64,000 bases of DNA from Brachynemurus nebulosus (Eukaryota > Arthropoda > Insecta > Neuroptera > Myrmeleontidae): assembly GCA_035578155.1 (NCBI GenBank), contig JAPWDM010000075.1, forward strand, positions 310,001-374,000. Direction: 5' to 3'. Made by a program: the position numbers and the translations under genes. Shown one piece after another: positions 32,461 to 45,840 of the stretch. Numbering within the stretch: the stretch's first letter is position 1; each line of letters opens with the position of its first letter. The notes beneath the pieces are model-generated. The model was not told where the DNA came from and made no database searches. It saw only the letters and a program-made list of their open reading frames with translations.

Positions 32461-35400
32461 TATTGAAGTTATTTATTTGTTTTTATTTATACATATAATT
32501 TTCAATAGATTATATTGAAAAAAAAAAACCTTTAAAAGTTGGGTTGAGTTGGTTAAAATAAACTTAGTTTATTTAAATACAGATATATTTTATTCAAGAA
32601 ACATTTTAAACAGTGCATTATTAGCTATTTCATGTGTTTGACATAACAGAAAATCTGTCTACAAGCAAATTTGGAAAAAAATACCAGCTATTATTGGAAA
32701 AAAAATGCAATGGTTTACGAGTAAATTTGACTTAGAGCGTTTTGAAATAAAACTGTCACTGACTTAGCACTTTTTTGGAAAACATTCCATTTTTCATCAT
32801 TCATTTTACAGTAGACTAAGCTCATTTTGAAGGGTGGCACTACGAAAATCGTGTAGAGCTGGACTTGAACATTCTGCATCAACTAAAATTTCACATTAGA
32901 CAAAAAATGACTTAGCGCCTTTTGGAATCCACCTTTGTAATAACAATATTTTTCAAGAATCATACACAGCATTTGACACAATATTCAACGTGGCGCTGAT
33001 TTGAAATAGAAGATTGAAGATTTTTCAATTTTTATAAATTTCCCAATTTGAATATGTAGTGTACTTATTAATAAACGTAACCAATTTGCGCTTCTACTGT
33101 AACTTACGAATAATTTATATGATATTAAATTAAATGTTATAATTTTTAGTATATATAACTACGCTATAGCTAGAATCGCGTAATTGGTTAGGAAAAACGA
33201 AGAAATTTGCACTGGCTCCTATTCCTAGTATAGATGATGGTTTTTTTACCCAAGTGGAAATGAATGCGAGTCACCCCACACCAACCATCCCACATATTAT
33301 ATAAAGTAATTAAATGTCAGAAAGATGAAATAAATGTAAAGAAAATTTTACTCTGCGAAGGAAATCTGTATGAAAGAAAATTGTTATAGTACTATACGAA
33401 CCGGAGAATAAATACTATTTGTGTCTCACTTGCTCTCGTTCGCACATTTATTCTTGAACCATCGACATTGATTTGTTTGTTTAACCCTTTAGATGCCACA
33501 CTGGAATAAACATTTTAAAAGAAGTACTTTTATAAGACTTTTTTTTTGCTTGTTTTTTCACTTTGTAAGGCAGTCAGTAGAGACTTTTTTCTTACTATTC
33601 GTTTTTACATAAGTATATCGAAAGTCTTAAGCCAAAATTGCAGATCATTCCTACCATAGACGAATAAACATATTATACATATTCTCTAGACTGATTGTTT
33701 CAATGAATAAATGAAGCATCCATATACCCATCCAGGTACCCTCAAAATACAACCGAATGCTACTTTATAATATTGAAATCAATATAATAACCGTGGCATC
33801 CCTAGAAACCATTTCAAATAATTATTGTGAAAATATAATATTGATAATAAAATTTCATTTTTTTTTTGAGAAAAACTGCAAAATACTGAAAGAAAAAAAA
33901 TCAAATCAAGCTTCACGAAAACGATTTGAATTAGAGCGATTGGTTGTACCAGGATAATTTTAGTGTAAATTATATATTTTTACTATCAAAATAACGAAAT
34001 TCGAAATATGCCTATTTAAACAGAAACCCCTTTTCTGGTTGTTCTTTGGTAAAAATGAAAAGACGGCTATCAAAAACTTATAGTTTGTTTCCATTCACAT
34101 AATTCTGACATTTTAATTACGGTTTTAAAACACTGAAAAATTTTAGTAAAGTTGATGACATCGTTAGATAAAAATATTTCTTCTGCCTTAAGTTAAGCTC
34201 AATGGAAGTAATCAATTAGGTTGATTTTAAGGTGAATTGGTTAATTTTTACTATAAAAATGACCAAATTTCTTTTATAACCGGTCCACACCACACAAACT
34301 TTTGTTTGCGCAAATAAATAATTCAATCTACTATACCTCATTCTTAATGTTCATGAAATTTTTCAGATTTTTCTGAACGATCCTTCTGGTAAGGGTTGGG
34401 GACAGTAATATTTGAGCAGACTGTCCAAAGCAAAAAAAAAAATTACAAAAATTATAGTTACGTATATATTATTGAATTCGTACTTTAATAAGCTTTCCTT
34501 TGATACCTTACTCGATGTCCTTGAGAAAAATTTTTCTCACTTTCCAGGGTATGGACGGACGGACATCGAAGTGATTCCATAAGTGTTCCGTTTTGCCAAT
34601 TCTGGCATAGAATACAAACAGAATTGCGCACATGCATAACAATTATTATTTTTCCCAATTTAATCGACCCTAATACTTATGACAAAAGATTTAATTATAT
34701 TTTTTTTTTTTTTTGTCTTTCATTATGCTACGTTTTTTTCATAAGAAAACTTATTCCTTTTTTTAATATATCGAGTTTTTTTTAACATGAACGAATTTTT
34801 TTAGCATTTTAATTTTTGTATTTTTTTTATTAATTTGTTGATGTCTAAAGAACAGCATATAAAAAAATTACCGTGCTAAAGAAATGCGCTCATGTTTTTA
34901 AAAAAATGGATAGGTATAATAAGAAAAGATATATTTTTCCAAAAAAAATCCATTTTGACCACAGTTTGTCGATATTTCGTGTGTAGAAAACGTAGTCACT
35001 TTTACTTTTAAATTGTTGTAGAGTTAAGTTAGTGTTCTGTATTTTACTAAAATAATGAGAGATATAAAAAAAATATCGTTAAATTTTTTATTATATTATG
35101 AGATCAATTTTCTTAGCCTATCGATACCCCTCCTTTTGAAAAAGCGAGACTGTAGAGTATCTTCACAAACACAACCAGTTGGATCTCAGCCTGCTCCAGT
35201 GAAATAGACCCCAATCTACTAATATGGATTTTATTACGTACAAACTGTTAGTCAAACATACAAAAAAGGGTTAAGCAATAAATAGAGGACACTCTCGTTA
35301 CCATATATTGCACCATTCATTTGTATTGCGTTGCATTCCGTCATGACAGATAATTATAGTATACTTATGAAAGTATTATATTATCTATATATGTACACAT

Positions 35401-36666
35401 GGATATATTGTACAATATATTGTGCATTTCTCCATACGTCCAATGTATCTGTATGTAGAATGAATGACGAAGGAAATGAAAACATAAGACGAATGGCAAA
35501 CGAGTAGACGGACTGACTTACACTCGGATAAACTAATGTAAAGCTCGTTCCAGACTAGTGTCGCTTTTTGGTGCACGCTAGGTTCGTTCTCGATAAAATA
35601 TTCTTACAAAATAAACAATAGACAAAGGTGCCTTTTAACAGGACAGATTAAACTTTAGCGATAGATTAAACTTATAATTCTGGACACCTATACGTTTTTC
35701 TCCAGAGATGTGGCCAGATGAGGTATGAAACAGGACAAGACATTTTGCGCAAAATAAAACATTTTTTTAATAAATAAATAAATTACTGTCCAATTACTGC
35801 TCCAATTGAAAGGAGCAAGACGGGATTCATCTGAAAAGTATGCCTCATCTTGTCCCTCACGTAACAGTCTGAAATTGAAATGAAATTCACTATAACCTTA
35901 AAAAGTAGTATAACAACATAAAATCACTTTTGATTCTAACATACAAATGCATTTACTTATTCCACCGTTTGCCTATGACTAACTTGAATCGAGACGACAG
36001 ACCGCATGTTAATACTGACTTGCAATTGGTGCTTTCTAATAGCATGATAATGTGGGTATCGCGTACGATTCTAATACGATTTCAATCGCGGTCTAATGCT
36101 AATACATTTCGGAGAAAATTTTTTTGGAGCGAGAAGCGATTTGTCATGATTTGTATTGATATTACGAATTTTCTGGTTCCACTCCATTCCGTCTCCATTT
36201 AGTTATACTAACAAAAGATTTTATTGAGCCAAGGGCGTATCGAGAACAGCACTATACTGTGCAATAGACCTAAACCGGACGTAGAGACCAACCGACTTTG
36301 TAAACAGTGACATACACAATATTTCAAAGTGCCACATCAAAACATAAATTGCAGTAATGAATGAATCAGGAGCATGCACATATAGCAATTTAATTATAGG
36401 TATCAGTTTAAATATAATATGGTCATTTGGCAGGATAAGAGCAACGTTATCCGGGATGAATAAGTTTAAGATAAAGAAAATGAGTTGATTTGTCTATAGA
36501 TACGGAATAAAAACAAAAACTACTGCACGCTAAATTAGAGTTTATAATACATATTTATAAATGATGTCGGAAAAGATTAAAGTATTTTACTACTTTTTAG
36601 GGGTCCGTATCCTTAAAGGAAAGCGAAACCCTTGTAAGATTACTCTCATGCCCGCCTGTCTATTTT
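32461..36666. other. 4.2-kb non-coding AT-rich stretch
   Basis: No convincing gene. 33800-33905 resembles 57945-58012 (ATAATATTGATAATAAAATTT, GCAAAATANTGAAAGAA), an old repeat. The ORF at 35930-36202 is unremarkable. A weak inverted pair near 35710 and 35845 (AGATGAGG) may be an eroded MITE. Confidence 0.45.
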
Positions 36667-37075
36667 TCACCGAAGCTTTTCTCGAATACTACCTAATATA
36701 AAAATTTGAAATTTGGCATAATGTTAGGTTTTGATGACGCGTTAGTCATATATTGCCAGTCAGTTAGTAAAAGAAGATTATTTTCGATTAAAATGGGGGG
36801 GGGGGGGGATTTTAGATGAAAAGTTTGGTCAAAAGGAAAAAAGTTGTAATTAATATACGAGTACCATATGATACCATTTTTCACCGAAGCTTTTCTCGAA
36901 GACTACCTAATATAAAAATTTGAAATTTGGCATAATGTTAGGTTTTGATGACGCGTCAGTCATATATTGCCAGTCAGTTACTAAAAAAAGATTATTTTAG
37001 ATTAAAATGTGGGGATTTTAGATCAAAAGTTTGGTCCAAAGAAAAAAAGTTGTAATTAATATATCATATGAGAGA
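36667..37075. repeat. tandem duplication of a 214-bp unit
   Basis: Unit 1 begins TCACCGAAGCTTTTCTCGAA at 36667 and unit 2 begins identically at 36881. Both continue through GGCATAATGTTAGGTTTTGA and TATTGCCAGTCAGTTA. Unit 1 has a G14 run where unit 2 has GTGGGG. No coding function. Confidence 0.85.
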
Positions 37076-37447
37076 ATATAATTTGCGAAAGGTACCTTCA
37101 GGGATTCGAAATATATTTTTTATTACTCATGCGGGAGAAGTACTAACTTGGTGCACACATTTCTGTACGCAAAAGTGCTGTTTACCCACTGTACTCTTCC
37201 CGCATACTTTTTTGCGTGTGAAAAGTAACTTTCCACACGCAAATTGACAATAAAACACGCAAAGCCGCCTTTTAATTTTTCGTTTAATAAATGTTTCATA
37301 ATTATTTCTATAGAAACCACCAACAAAGTAATTTAAACGATAATTAATTCAGAAAAAAAGACGAACACTTAAAAATATTATTTTAAAAAGTAATAAAAAT
37401 GTCAAAAATAGTGATAATAATAGAAAAAAGTATGTGAAATTCGTAAT

Positions 37448-37600
37448 AAAAAATAGTATGTGCAACTCGTGCGGGATTGTCGATTGCCCCACTCCAGCGA
37501 ATGAGCGCACGAACGTAGTGAGTGCGCTCAACTTCGCTTTCGTGGGCCATCGACAATTTCCCGCACTTATTGCACAATATACTATTTTTTATAATTTTTG
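37448..37600. repeat. palindromic element with a GC-rich core
   Basis: Arms AAAAAATAGTATGTGCAA and TTGCACAATATACTATTTTTT are complementary and continue through GTGCGGGATTGTCGAT and ATCGACAATTTCCCGCAC. The centre contains the inverted GAGCGCAC/GTGCGCTC. A style-related palindrome (CGACACTCGCCTCG and CGGCTCGTGTCG) lies at 42620-42655. It may be a small foldback element; the class is unknown. Confidence 0.65.
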
Positions 37601-38744
37601 ATATACCTCAAAACTTGTTAGAAAAATAGAAATGTCTATCCCCCTTAATCTCTCAATGTTAAGCCATCGGGTAATTCAACATGGAGGATTAATACTGCGG
37701 TGGGCGTAAGCAGATCTTGCGATTACGAAGCGATGCCCAGAATAATATTCGAAAGACCAACTAGTTTGTAATGGATTTTATAGCGTGTGACTTGTCGGCG
37801 AGGAACTTACTTTCGCGGGTAAACTTGAAGATGATGAAAATAAAATTTTTGCTTCTTCGATAATTCGTAGCAATCGACTTTGATTGACTGTAAATGTAGC
37901 GGGATTCGGAATAAAAGCGTAAATTTCATGAGAAATGAATATTTATTCCAAAACATACATTACTCCATTACAAATCACAAACATAATATGTAGGTATGTA
38001 TAGTAGATGAGAATGTTAATTATACTTAAATATGTAACAGATAACTTTGTCACTAATTAGCGTTTCACATATAAATGACATTTAGCGGTTAACCTTCTGA
38101 AATATAGAAATAGCAGATGAAACATGCATACATTCATTAGCAAATTTGAATAATAGATTTAAGTGGGACTCCAAGAAGTGCAACAAAATGTTCCCTTCCT
38201 CTCCTGAGTTGCAGTTCTTGGAGTTCCTGTGACGGTCTAAAGAAAATATATTTTTACGTAATTTTTATAAAAAAAAATAATTTTCAAGATTAGTACTACT
38301 ATGAATCTTAATATTTGAATGAAATCAATGATCACTCTACTCAAGGATCAGGCTACTTACTAAATAAAATTACATCTAACTCAATGAAAATTATAAGTTT
38401 TATAAACTTTATTTAAAATAAAAAAATAATAATAATGACAATAATACGTTTTGAATATTATATTGTTTTTATAATAATGAACATTATCTTAATAAATTGC
38501 AATAAAATACTTCAACAATGTATAGCAATGACAACAGTTCGGCTAAAATCGGTTGTAATTATATGTAGCTAAATTACATGTACGTATAACTAAATTGACG
38601 ATATACCATACATGCACCGTCTCTGATGAGCAACAGAGTAACGTACGTTTGTACGCAATATGTGACTCGCCCCTCTCACTTGATATTTTCATTACACCTC
38701 TTGAGTTTTTGGAGTGTACAAAAAGTGGATTTCTTCTGTATACA
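37601..38744. other. non-coding stretch
   Basis: Nothing recognised. Confidence 0.45.
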
Positions 38745-39325
38745 TCTACTTAATAAATTTCTAACACTGACTGACTAACTGACTAACAGACAATGCACAG
38801 CCTAAACCGTTAGGTTTAGAAGAATGAAATTTTGCATAGGAGTCCCCTATGTAACGTAGGTGAGATTTTTGAAAATTCGTCCCATAAGTGGGTTTAATAG
38901 GTGATGAAAACTTGTATGTAGTAAATTCATTATCTTTGAAGTTAGTGGTATACAAAAATATGTTATTCTGACTATTAAAATAAATATTACCTTATTTAAA
39001 AAATCTTTAACGGTGACTGACAGTCAACGCACAACCTAAACTGTTGCGTTTAGAAGGACGAAATTAAGCACAGGAGTTATGAAAATTGACGTTTAGGCTT
39101 CTGTTTATAAAAAAAAAAAATGACGATTGTTTCTGGAAATTTATTCCCTAAGGCGTTAAAACAGAAAATGAAAGTTCATATGGGAAGTTCATCATTTTCG
39201 AAGTTATAAACGTGGATATTGATTATTTGATTTATAGGCATTTGAAAAACATTAAAAGTGAGCAGAAAGTGAGTACCTAATAAAAAGAAGTTGTCTATGG
39301 GAAATCCCATCGGGCATACGGCTAG
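38745..39325 (+). mobile_element. non-autonomous Helitron, copy 1
   Basis: Starts TCTACTTAATAAATTT after an A and ends CTAG before a T, the A/T insertion of Helitrons without target duplication. A hairpin ATGGGA-AA-TCCCAT (39297-39310) lies 11 bases before the terminal CTAG, as expected for a Helitron terminator. A CTGACTGACTAACTGAC run follows the 5' end. The inverted relative at 46324-46879 shares both termini. There is no Rep or helicase. Confidence 0.8.
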
Positions 39326-40023
39326 TAAATATACAAATATGTAATTTGAACTATTAACAGTCTGCTTATATTTTTCGTAATTTTACAATAATTAGTTAAA
39401 ACTGAACCTGCTAGATATTTTAGAAATTTTCAAAATATTCCCTCGAGAGATTTTACAATCGTATATTGCACCAAGTTTATAATATATTATAAGATATAGA
39501 TATACTTTTAATTGCGAGAAACTATATAAAACACCTGAATGAATCTAAAATGGGTCGCTATAGTATTTCCCTGATACATCTATGATAGTGTCAGTTTACT
39601 GTTTAGAACAGGAAATTATACCAACATTAACGCTATCACATGTATTTTATTATTTATTTGCAAAAGGTGTATATACACTCACGTATATCCGGCACACACC
39701 CGTACGTTCCCCCCGTATCCCATTGCGAATAAATACACTGACGTCATAAATAATTCACATATGACTTGTGTATTCGAGATACGTATAATTTACTACCGCT
39801 TTCTACTGCCATGTGCCGTGCTATTGTTTGTAATTTTATATAAATTTAAATGAGTCATAAAATTTTTATGTATTATTTTAAGCTACGTGCTATGTGTATC
39901 AAGAAAATTCATTGGAAAGGGTTTTTCACATACAGCTTGTGTCAAAATTATAAGAGCCGTGGTGTTTATTGTATGAAAACGGTATATAATGTGATGTTGA
40001 ATTTCAGGTAATCTGAAGATATA
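39326..40023. other. non-coding stretch
   Basis: Nothing recognised. Confidence 0.45.
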
Positions 40024-40499
40024 CACTGAGAAAAAAATACAGTAATTTTTACTGAAATTTCTGGTAAAAAATTACTGAGCTCTCTGGTAATGCGGACATA
40101 AGTGACAGGCTAGGCAAAAAGTACGATAATTTATAGTAAAAATTTTAAATTACCCTATAGCTCAGTAAAAATTACCGTATTATTTATAAATAAGGTTTTT
40201 TTTTTATTTATTAATAAATAATTGAATTAAAATAGTTTAAAAGGATATTGATAGAAGGGTAAGCATTAAAATCAAATTATTAATATAGAAAAAAATTTTT
40301 GTGGTTTTTTATTATTTGTGGAAAAAGATATATAAATTCTTAACAATGAGCACATTACAATAATTTGTATAAAAACATATTTCAATTAACATATCAATAC
40401 ATATAAAAAACATACAAGAATTAAAATAAAAACTAAAAAAAAATTCATGAAACACAACAATTTTTTGTTTTAAATGGAAAGTCCAATAAATAATAATTT

Positions 40500-40546
<47 letters not shown>

Positions 40547-41048
40547 TTATAAACATCCAGTCACTATATTCGCTATTGAGCAACTGATCGAACCAACGGT
40601 TGCTGCGTCTGTAAGTCGTGTATTGTCTAAACACCGGTGCTCTGGGTGGTTGCGTGCTTGTTTTGTTTATTCCGTTCTATGTAATGCTTGGTATGCAGTG
40701 ATGTGTGAGAGGGATGCTGAAATACAAGTTTCAAGGAGCAAACAGAGATAACAAATAACAAATACACAGCGACTCAGTAAAAATTATTCTATGTCCAGTA
40801 TAATTTTACAAAAAAATTAAGTAAATTTTCCCGGTGTCCACTTGAAATTTTACTAGCCTATCGAATTTTACGCAGCTGTATAGGAAAAATTCTTAAGGTG
40901 TACAGGAAAAATTTTGAAATGAATCGTAAAAAATAATGTTTGAAACGCATTTTTTATATTTTTGCTTAACAATTTCCTACGGACTGGTCACTTAAGACTC
41001 GTTTACCGGAGGCAGCTCAGTAATTTTTACTGGAATTTTTTCTCTGTG
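40024..41048. mobile_element. 1.0-kb TIR element, family T1 copy 2
   Basis: Between TA dinucleotides (40022-40023 and 41049-41050). Begins CACTGAGAAAAAAATACAGT and ends ACTGGAATTTTTTCTCTGTG. It is in the opposite orientation to 12443-13546 and shares CAGTAATTTTTACTG, GCGGACATAAGTGACAGG, TACCGGAGGCAGC and GACTGGTCAC. It contains an uninterrupted A40 run at 40505-40544. No transposase. Confidence 0.7.
40505..40544. repeat. poly(A) tract of 40 bases inside T1 copy 2
   Basis: An unbroken A40. It could be the tail of a retroposed insertion, or replication slippage in the element. No flanking duplication was identified. Confidence 0.9.
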
Positions 41049-41121
41049 TAGGCTTAGCAAGAGTGAAGTGAAACGTTCATACGAAAAATCAGTAAACATA
41101 TAAGATAAATAAATATAGTAG

Positions 41122-41195
41122 ACTCTCGTATACAACGCAGAAGATACGCCTTCTCGCAGAAGATAGACTCTCGTATACAACGCAGAAGATACGCC
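41122..41195. repeat. short tandem duplication (about 43-bp period)
   Basis: AGACTCTCGTATACAACGCA followed by GAAGATACGCC occurs twice, starting near 41122 and 41165, separated by TTCTCGCAGAAGAT. Non-coding. Confidence 0.85.
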
Positions 41196-42708
41196 CAGGC
41201 CAACCTTTCAATTTTCGATGACCGGACATCAACATTTGCCGGGAAATTTAAAACTAAATACTTCTTAAGGTAGCTGGTCGATAAAACGATTTTTTCAAAG
41301 GATTTTAACGAAACTTTTTTAGATATTTATTTAATTAATTCAGTACCAATAATACGAGCCTATTCCGATTAAAATTGACTACTCCAATTTTGAGAAAAGC
41401 AATTTCAAAGTTTTGTAATTTTAACACGGGCTTTTATGGGAAAACTTTTTTTTTAATAAAATGTAAACGTGTCAAAGGAATTTGATAAAAATTTAATATG
41501 GGGGTGGTGTGAGGGTCCAAATATATAATGATATGTTTTTCTTTCGAACTCTTACCCCGTCTTTCTCACACCTCATCATGCTAGGCCACTATCCCCCTCC
41601 TCCTAATTGCCTAAGTAATTAATGGATGGCCCCTAAAACAGCTTCAAATAAGAAGTTATTGCAGTTAAAGATTCTTGTAGTTTTGTAGTGTTTTTGCTGG
41701 CGACTGTACCTTTATCGCGAGTATGTTTATTCTTGTCAAATTCTAATTTTAATTTTAAATTAAATTAATTATATATACATAAAATAAAATATATGTAACG
41801 CAGAAGTCCTGTTCTTTTTATTTTCTAATAAGAGAGATACATTTTTTTATTTTGTGACGAAATAAATCCTTTGTTTTAGTCACAGGAAATTATCTTAAAT
41901 TAATAATTTTAAAAAGCCTTTTTCTGAGACGAAGAAATTCAATTAAGAATTCATCTTCATTACGTCATCACGTGCATTCATCGGTATATAAAATGGATAA
42001 ACATTGTAATTTTGATTCAAAAATCCTGAAAATTTAGAATAACTGTAAGTTTTTGATACGTGTCTTTCCAATTTCGCAAGAATTTTCGATATAAGTTACA
42101 TTCTTTGCACAAATTATACCAAATTGGCAGCATAAACGAAAATATTATTCGCAAATTATCTAAAACATTAAAATTTATACAACTTTCATAATGATTACTC
42201 TTAAAAAAGTGATTTTTTCTACTCCTGTTGAAGAACACACTCATTACATATCCGTTAATTGTTGAGAAAGTTAGGCATTATTTAAAGGTGTGGAGGAATT
42301 TTCATTACTCACTACCTTTTTGACCAATAAAATCACCGTACTAACCATTATTCAATGGGCTGGCTTTTGTTTTGTGTATAATATACGTATCAATTTTTAA
42401 TTTCATATATGTTGCGTAGTAACATCTAAGTAAACAAAGTAGCTTGTATTTTGTTTTCATCATTTGTACATATATAAACATTTAATGAAATTAGAGATAG
42501 ATTAAAAATTGTATTCTTTTGATTTAAAAATATTCAATTTAATTTAAATCAAAAAAAAGTCGTAGAAAAAATATCGTATTCTACTCGCTTGCAATGGCTA
42601 TTACTCACTCAGATGCATTACGACACTCGCCTCGCAAGCTCGGCTCGTGTCGCAATTTGATCTTCGTGCGTAATAGCTATCATTACCAGCTTGTTGAATA
42701 ATATACTA
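41196..42708. other. non-coding stretch
   Basis: No gene. A small palindromic GC patch at 42610-42665 is noted with the element at 37448. Confidence 0.45.
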
Positions 42709-43082
42709 CAGCAGACTCTCGTTAATTCAAACCTGCGATAATTCGAAACTCTCTATAATTCAAAGGTATCAGGAGTTCCCTACAAAATCTCTTTATATTT
42801 CGAACTGAAACAACACATTTTGATACACCTGGTAATTCGAACGAAAAAATCATTGCTACGTAACAAAACGACGCGTTGAATCGAACTCATTGGCGTCAAA
42901 CACTCGACAATTCAAAGTTGCAGAGTGAAACAGACAGAAAGGTTGTAAGTACAAGTTGAGCTCAAGTTCATTCATCGTGAACGCTTAAAAAATTGAAATT
43001 GTTACCTGTGATAATTCGAACCTCTCTATAATTCATAATATTTTAAGAGTCCCTCGAGTTTCGAATTAACGAGGGTCGACTG
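42709..43082. mobile_element. pogo/Tigger-like MITE
   Basis: Ends CAGCAGACTCTCGTTAATTC and, inverted, CAGTCGACCCTCGTTAATTC, flanked by TA (42707-42708, 43083-43084). CAG...CTCGTTAATTCGAA wording is typical of pogo-group termini. AATTCGAA motifs recur inside (GATAATTCGAA, GGTAATTCGAAC), probable subterminal repeats. No ORF. Confidence 0.8.
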
Positions 43083-43084
43083 TA

Positions 43085-44713
43085 TTTTAACATGATATTA
43101 GTTATCATAATTCAATTATTGTTTTCACAAATAATACCCACAGCAGAGCAGCAGGTATTTCAAAAAAATTTGGCACAAATCTCGTTATTCATTTTAAAGT
43201 CTTTTCTATCCTTTTTGGGACTGCAGTAAATTAAACTCCGTTGGTATAGATTTGATAATAAACTTTTATGTTAATTTATTCTTAGTTATCATTAAATTAT
43301 AAACACTTTAATGGCTGCATATCTACATAATAAACTTGCTTAAAGAACGGTAATATTTTTAAAGAATTAACTAAAAGGTTTGACATAAATAAATTCGCCA
43401 AATTATTCATCATGTGCGTACATACAGAGCAAACAATAAAGCCATAAAAAAGTAGAAAAAAATACAAACAATTAAAAAATTAAATAATTATAAAAAATGA
43501 TAAATAGTTACTTATAATAAAATAAAATAATATTAATAAAAAATATATTAAAAAGAAAAAATTTTACTTTTATTTTGAAATGTATTATTTTTTCTTTATG
43601 TAATGATTATTGAAGGCAGTGTGTTACTAGATAATACCCGTCCGTGGTAGCATCATACACATAGGTGATCGGCCTCTACGGTTATCTTAGCTATCACACA
43701 CATGCTGTGTGAGCGATCATTCAAAAATTAATTAATTTTATTTATTTCAAGTTTATATTACACAGTTCCAATCCTAGATTAAACCAATCCTAGGTTAAAC
43801 TAAGTATACGTTTAACCAGCTGAAACTAAGAATATCCAAAGTTCCACTTACAAATGAAAAATATTTCTTCATTTTCTGTGATAAATCAATAAAGAAAAAA
43901 AAAGAAAGTGAAACAAAAAAAGGAAAAAATCAACCACTTTTATCTCAACAAATTTCCTTTCCATTTCAAGGAAACAATGCGTGCTATTTACTCTCTCATA
44001 CATCACAAAATGAATTTTCTACGAAAAATCCCTTGAAACACTGTTTCCACCGAGACCGTTCACATCAGTGAAAAGTGAGAAAATTTTAGTTTTATCATAA
44101 TTTAATATAAAAAATGAACACAAGAAGAAAAAGTTTTCCTTTTTTGTTTCTGATTTCTGTATGTTAGAACACCAAGCACACAAGAAAATAGAATTCTGTG
44201 ATTTTTCTTTCTTTACCTACGTGTGCTTAGAAGGTCTACATATACATATACCTATATGCCTATTTTTCTTTGTGTTTTTTTGTATATTTAGAGCAGAAGT
44301 AAATGTTATGACTACTATGAATATATATAAGTTCATATTTTTAAATATCCCTACCGCAGCATTAAACATAACATAGTGAATTGCCCAAGAATTATTTTTA
44401 GAGTGTGACCATACTTAAATGAAATGACTTTTCAGGTATACGGCAATAATCAGCAGTATTGTTCGCAGTAGGTTATCTACTTATCTATGTAAGTGCTAAA
44501 GGAAACCGTCACTTGCAAAACAAATAATAAATTTAAATACCTATACAATTGGAGTGAACATAGGGTGGTATCTGTTGTAAGCAATAAAATGATTTAACGT
44601 TTTGAAAGTTTATCGTCACCAATAATACCCTCTCAAAAAGTCACCCCAAATATTGTTGGATAAGAGTTAACCTCTTATAGTAGAGTAACGTTTTCTCACA
44701 TAGATCAAACACA
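43085..44713. other. non-coding AT-rich stretch
   Basis: Nothing recognised; the ORF at 44161-44376 lacks any family signature. Confidence 0.45.
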
Positions 44714-44715
44714 TA

Positions 44716-45112
44716 GGGTAAATGGTATAGCTATTGGATAGTTAAGAAAAATTTTCAAAACAAAGTACACAAAAAGTACGTGTTGTAACTTTATTTTTAA
44801 CGAAAAAATTCATAAATAAAGTAAGTCCTGTCTATTTTAATGTACAATATAAAACTTTTATATTACATATTGGTAAGTCTCTGAAAAAAAAATATTAAAG
44901 TTGTGCGTGTAGAAAAATACAGTTATTGGACAAAAATTTCGTTTATTAATTTCTGGCGTATTTCCACAATCCACAAATTCTGTAGATACTAGAAGGTTCT
45001 GTTTAACTAAAAAATCAGGAAGTTTGCTTTACTAGTCTATAAGCGTTATAATCTTCAAAAGAGAGTGTCTTGTCCAATAACTGTCAACGTCTAATAACTA
45101 TACCGTTTACCC
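44716..45112. mobile_element. TA-flanked MITE with GGGTAAAYGGTATAG ends
   Basis: Inverted ends GGGTAAATGGTATAGCTATT and GGGTAAACGGTATAGTTATT (from the right), with TA at 44714-44715 and 45113-45114. ATTGGACAA/TTGTCCAAT motifs occur inside. Same GGGTAA terminus as the elements at 6659, 21176 and 56505. Confidence 0.8.
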
Positions 45113-45114
45113 TA

Positions 45115-45598
45115 CCTTAATTTAAAAAATAAAATTTTCAGTCAGTGATAAAATGAGCCAAACCAAAAGAAAAAAAAGAAGCTCGTGATCTGAATAACTA
45201 TTCATGGTATTCCTATGTATTTTTCGATGCTGAATCCGAATCCGAGATCAAAAAAAATCATATACTTTTAAACTTTTTTGTAGAGCCAAAGATTTCTGTT
45301 AAATAGGTGTAAAATAATTGATATCAGTATTATTACAGAAAGGTTAGAAAAATTCTCATACACTTCTTGTTAATTTGGGGTGGTTTCCATCTCTTAGAAG
45401 GGTATGGACAAAGCAGGTGAGGGCTGTTCTGCTCACTACATTGAGACTATTACACAGTAAAACAAGAAAAATTTGCTAAACTCCCACGTTTTTCTCCACT
45501 CGTATTTAGCAGAGGGTAGTTTTAGCCTTCTAGGGGGTTGATTATTTAGCTATGTTTTCTTCACCATATCTATCTTGCATTCTCAAGAACTTGCTACC
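45115..45598. other. non-coding stretch
   Basis: Nothing recognised except TACACAGTAAAACAAG at 45450, which resembles the outer end of the nested complex that follows. Confidence 0.45.
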
Positions 45599-45641
45599 AC
45601 AGTGAAAAAATTGCGTTAAAATTAACACATTTCACATCCAG

Positions 45642-45795
45642 AACGGTCCACTTAATTTCTTGTGTTATTTTAACACAAAGCATATGTGTCTGAAACTTAA
45701 GGAACGCCAAGTAAGTCAGTTCTTACTTGGCGTTCCTTAAGTTTCAGACACATATGCTTTGTGTTAAAATAACACAAGAAATTAAGTGGACCGTT
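45642..45795. repeat. perfect palindrome, 74-bp arms, 6-base loop
   Basis: 45642-45715 and 45722-45795 are exact reverse complements by reading. They include AACGGTCCACTTAATTTC, TGTGTTATTTTAACACA and AAGGAACGCCAAGTAAG; the loop is TCAGTT. Transcription from either side would give a long hairpin RNA. The plus-strand ORF starting at 45727 is an accident of the right arm. Confidence 0.9.
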
Positions 45796-45840
45796 TCAGT
45801 CAATTCAAAATTTTACTTGTCTCCATATATATCTACGAAA

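Noticed and set aside
33485..33510. TTAACCCTTTAGATGCC as a piggyBac end
   Set aside because: No matching inverted partner next to a second TTAA was found nearby.
35700..35880. Possible MITE with AGATGAGGTATG and complement of ATGCCTCATCTTGTCCC
   Set aside because: Inverted match too short and offset, with no target duplication.
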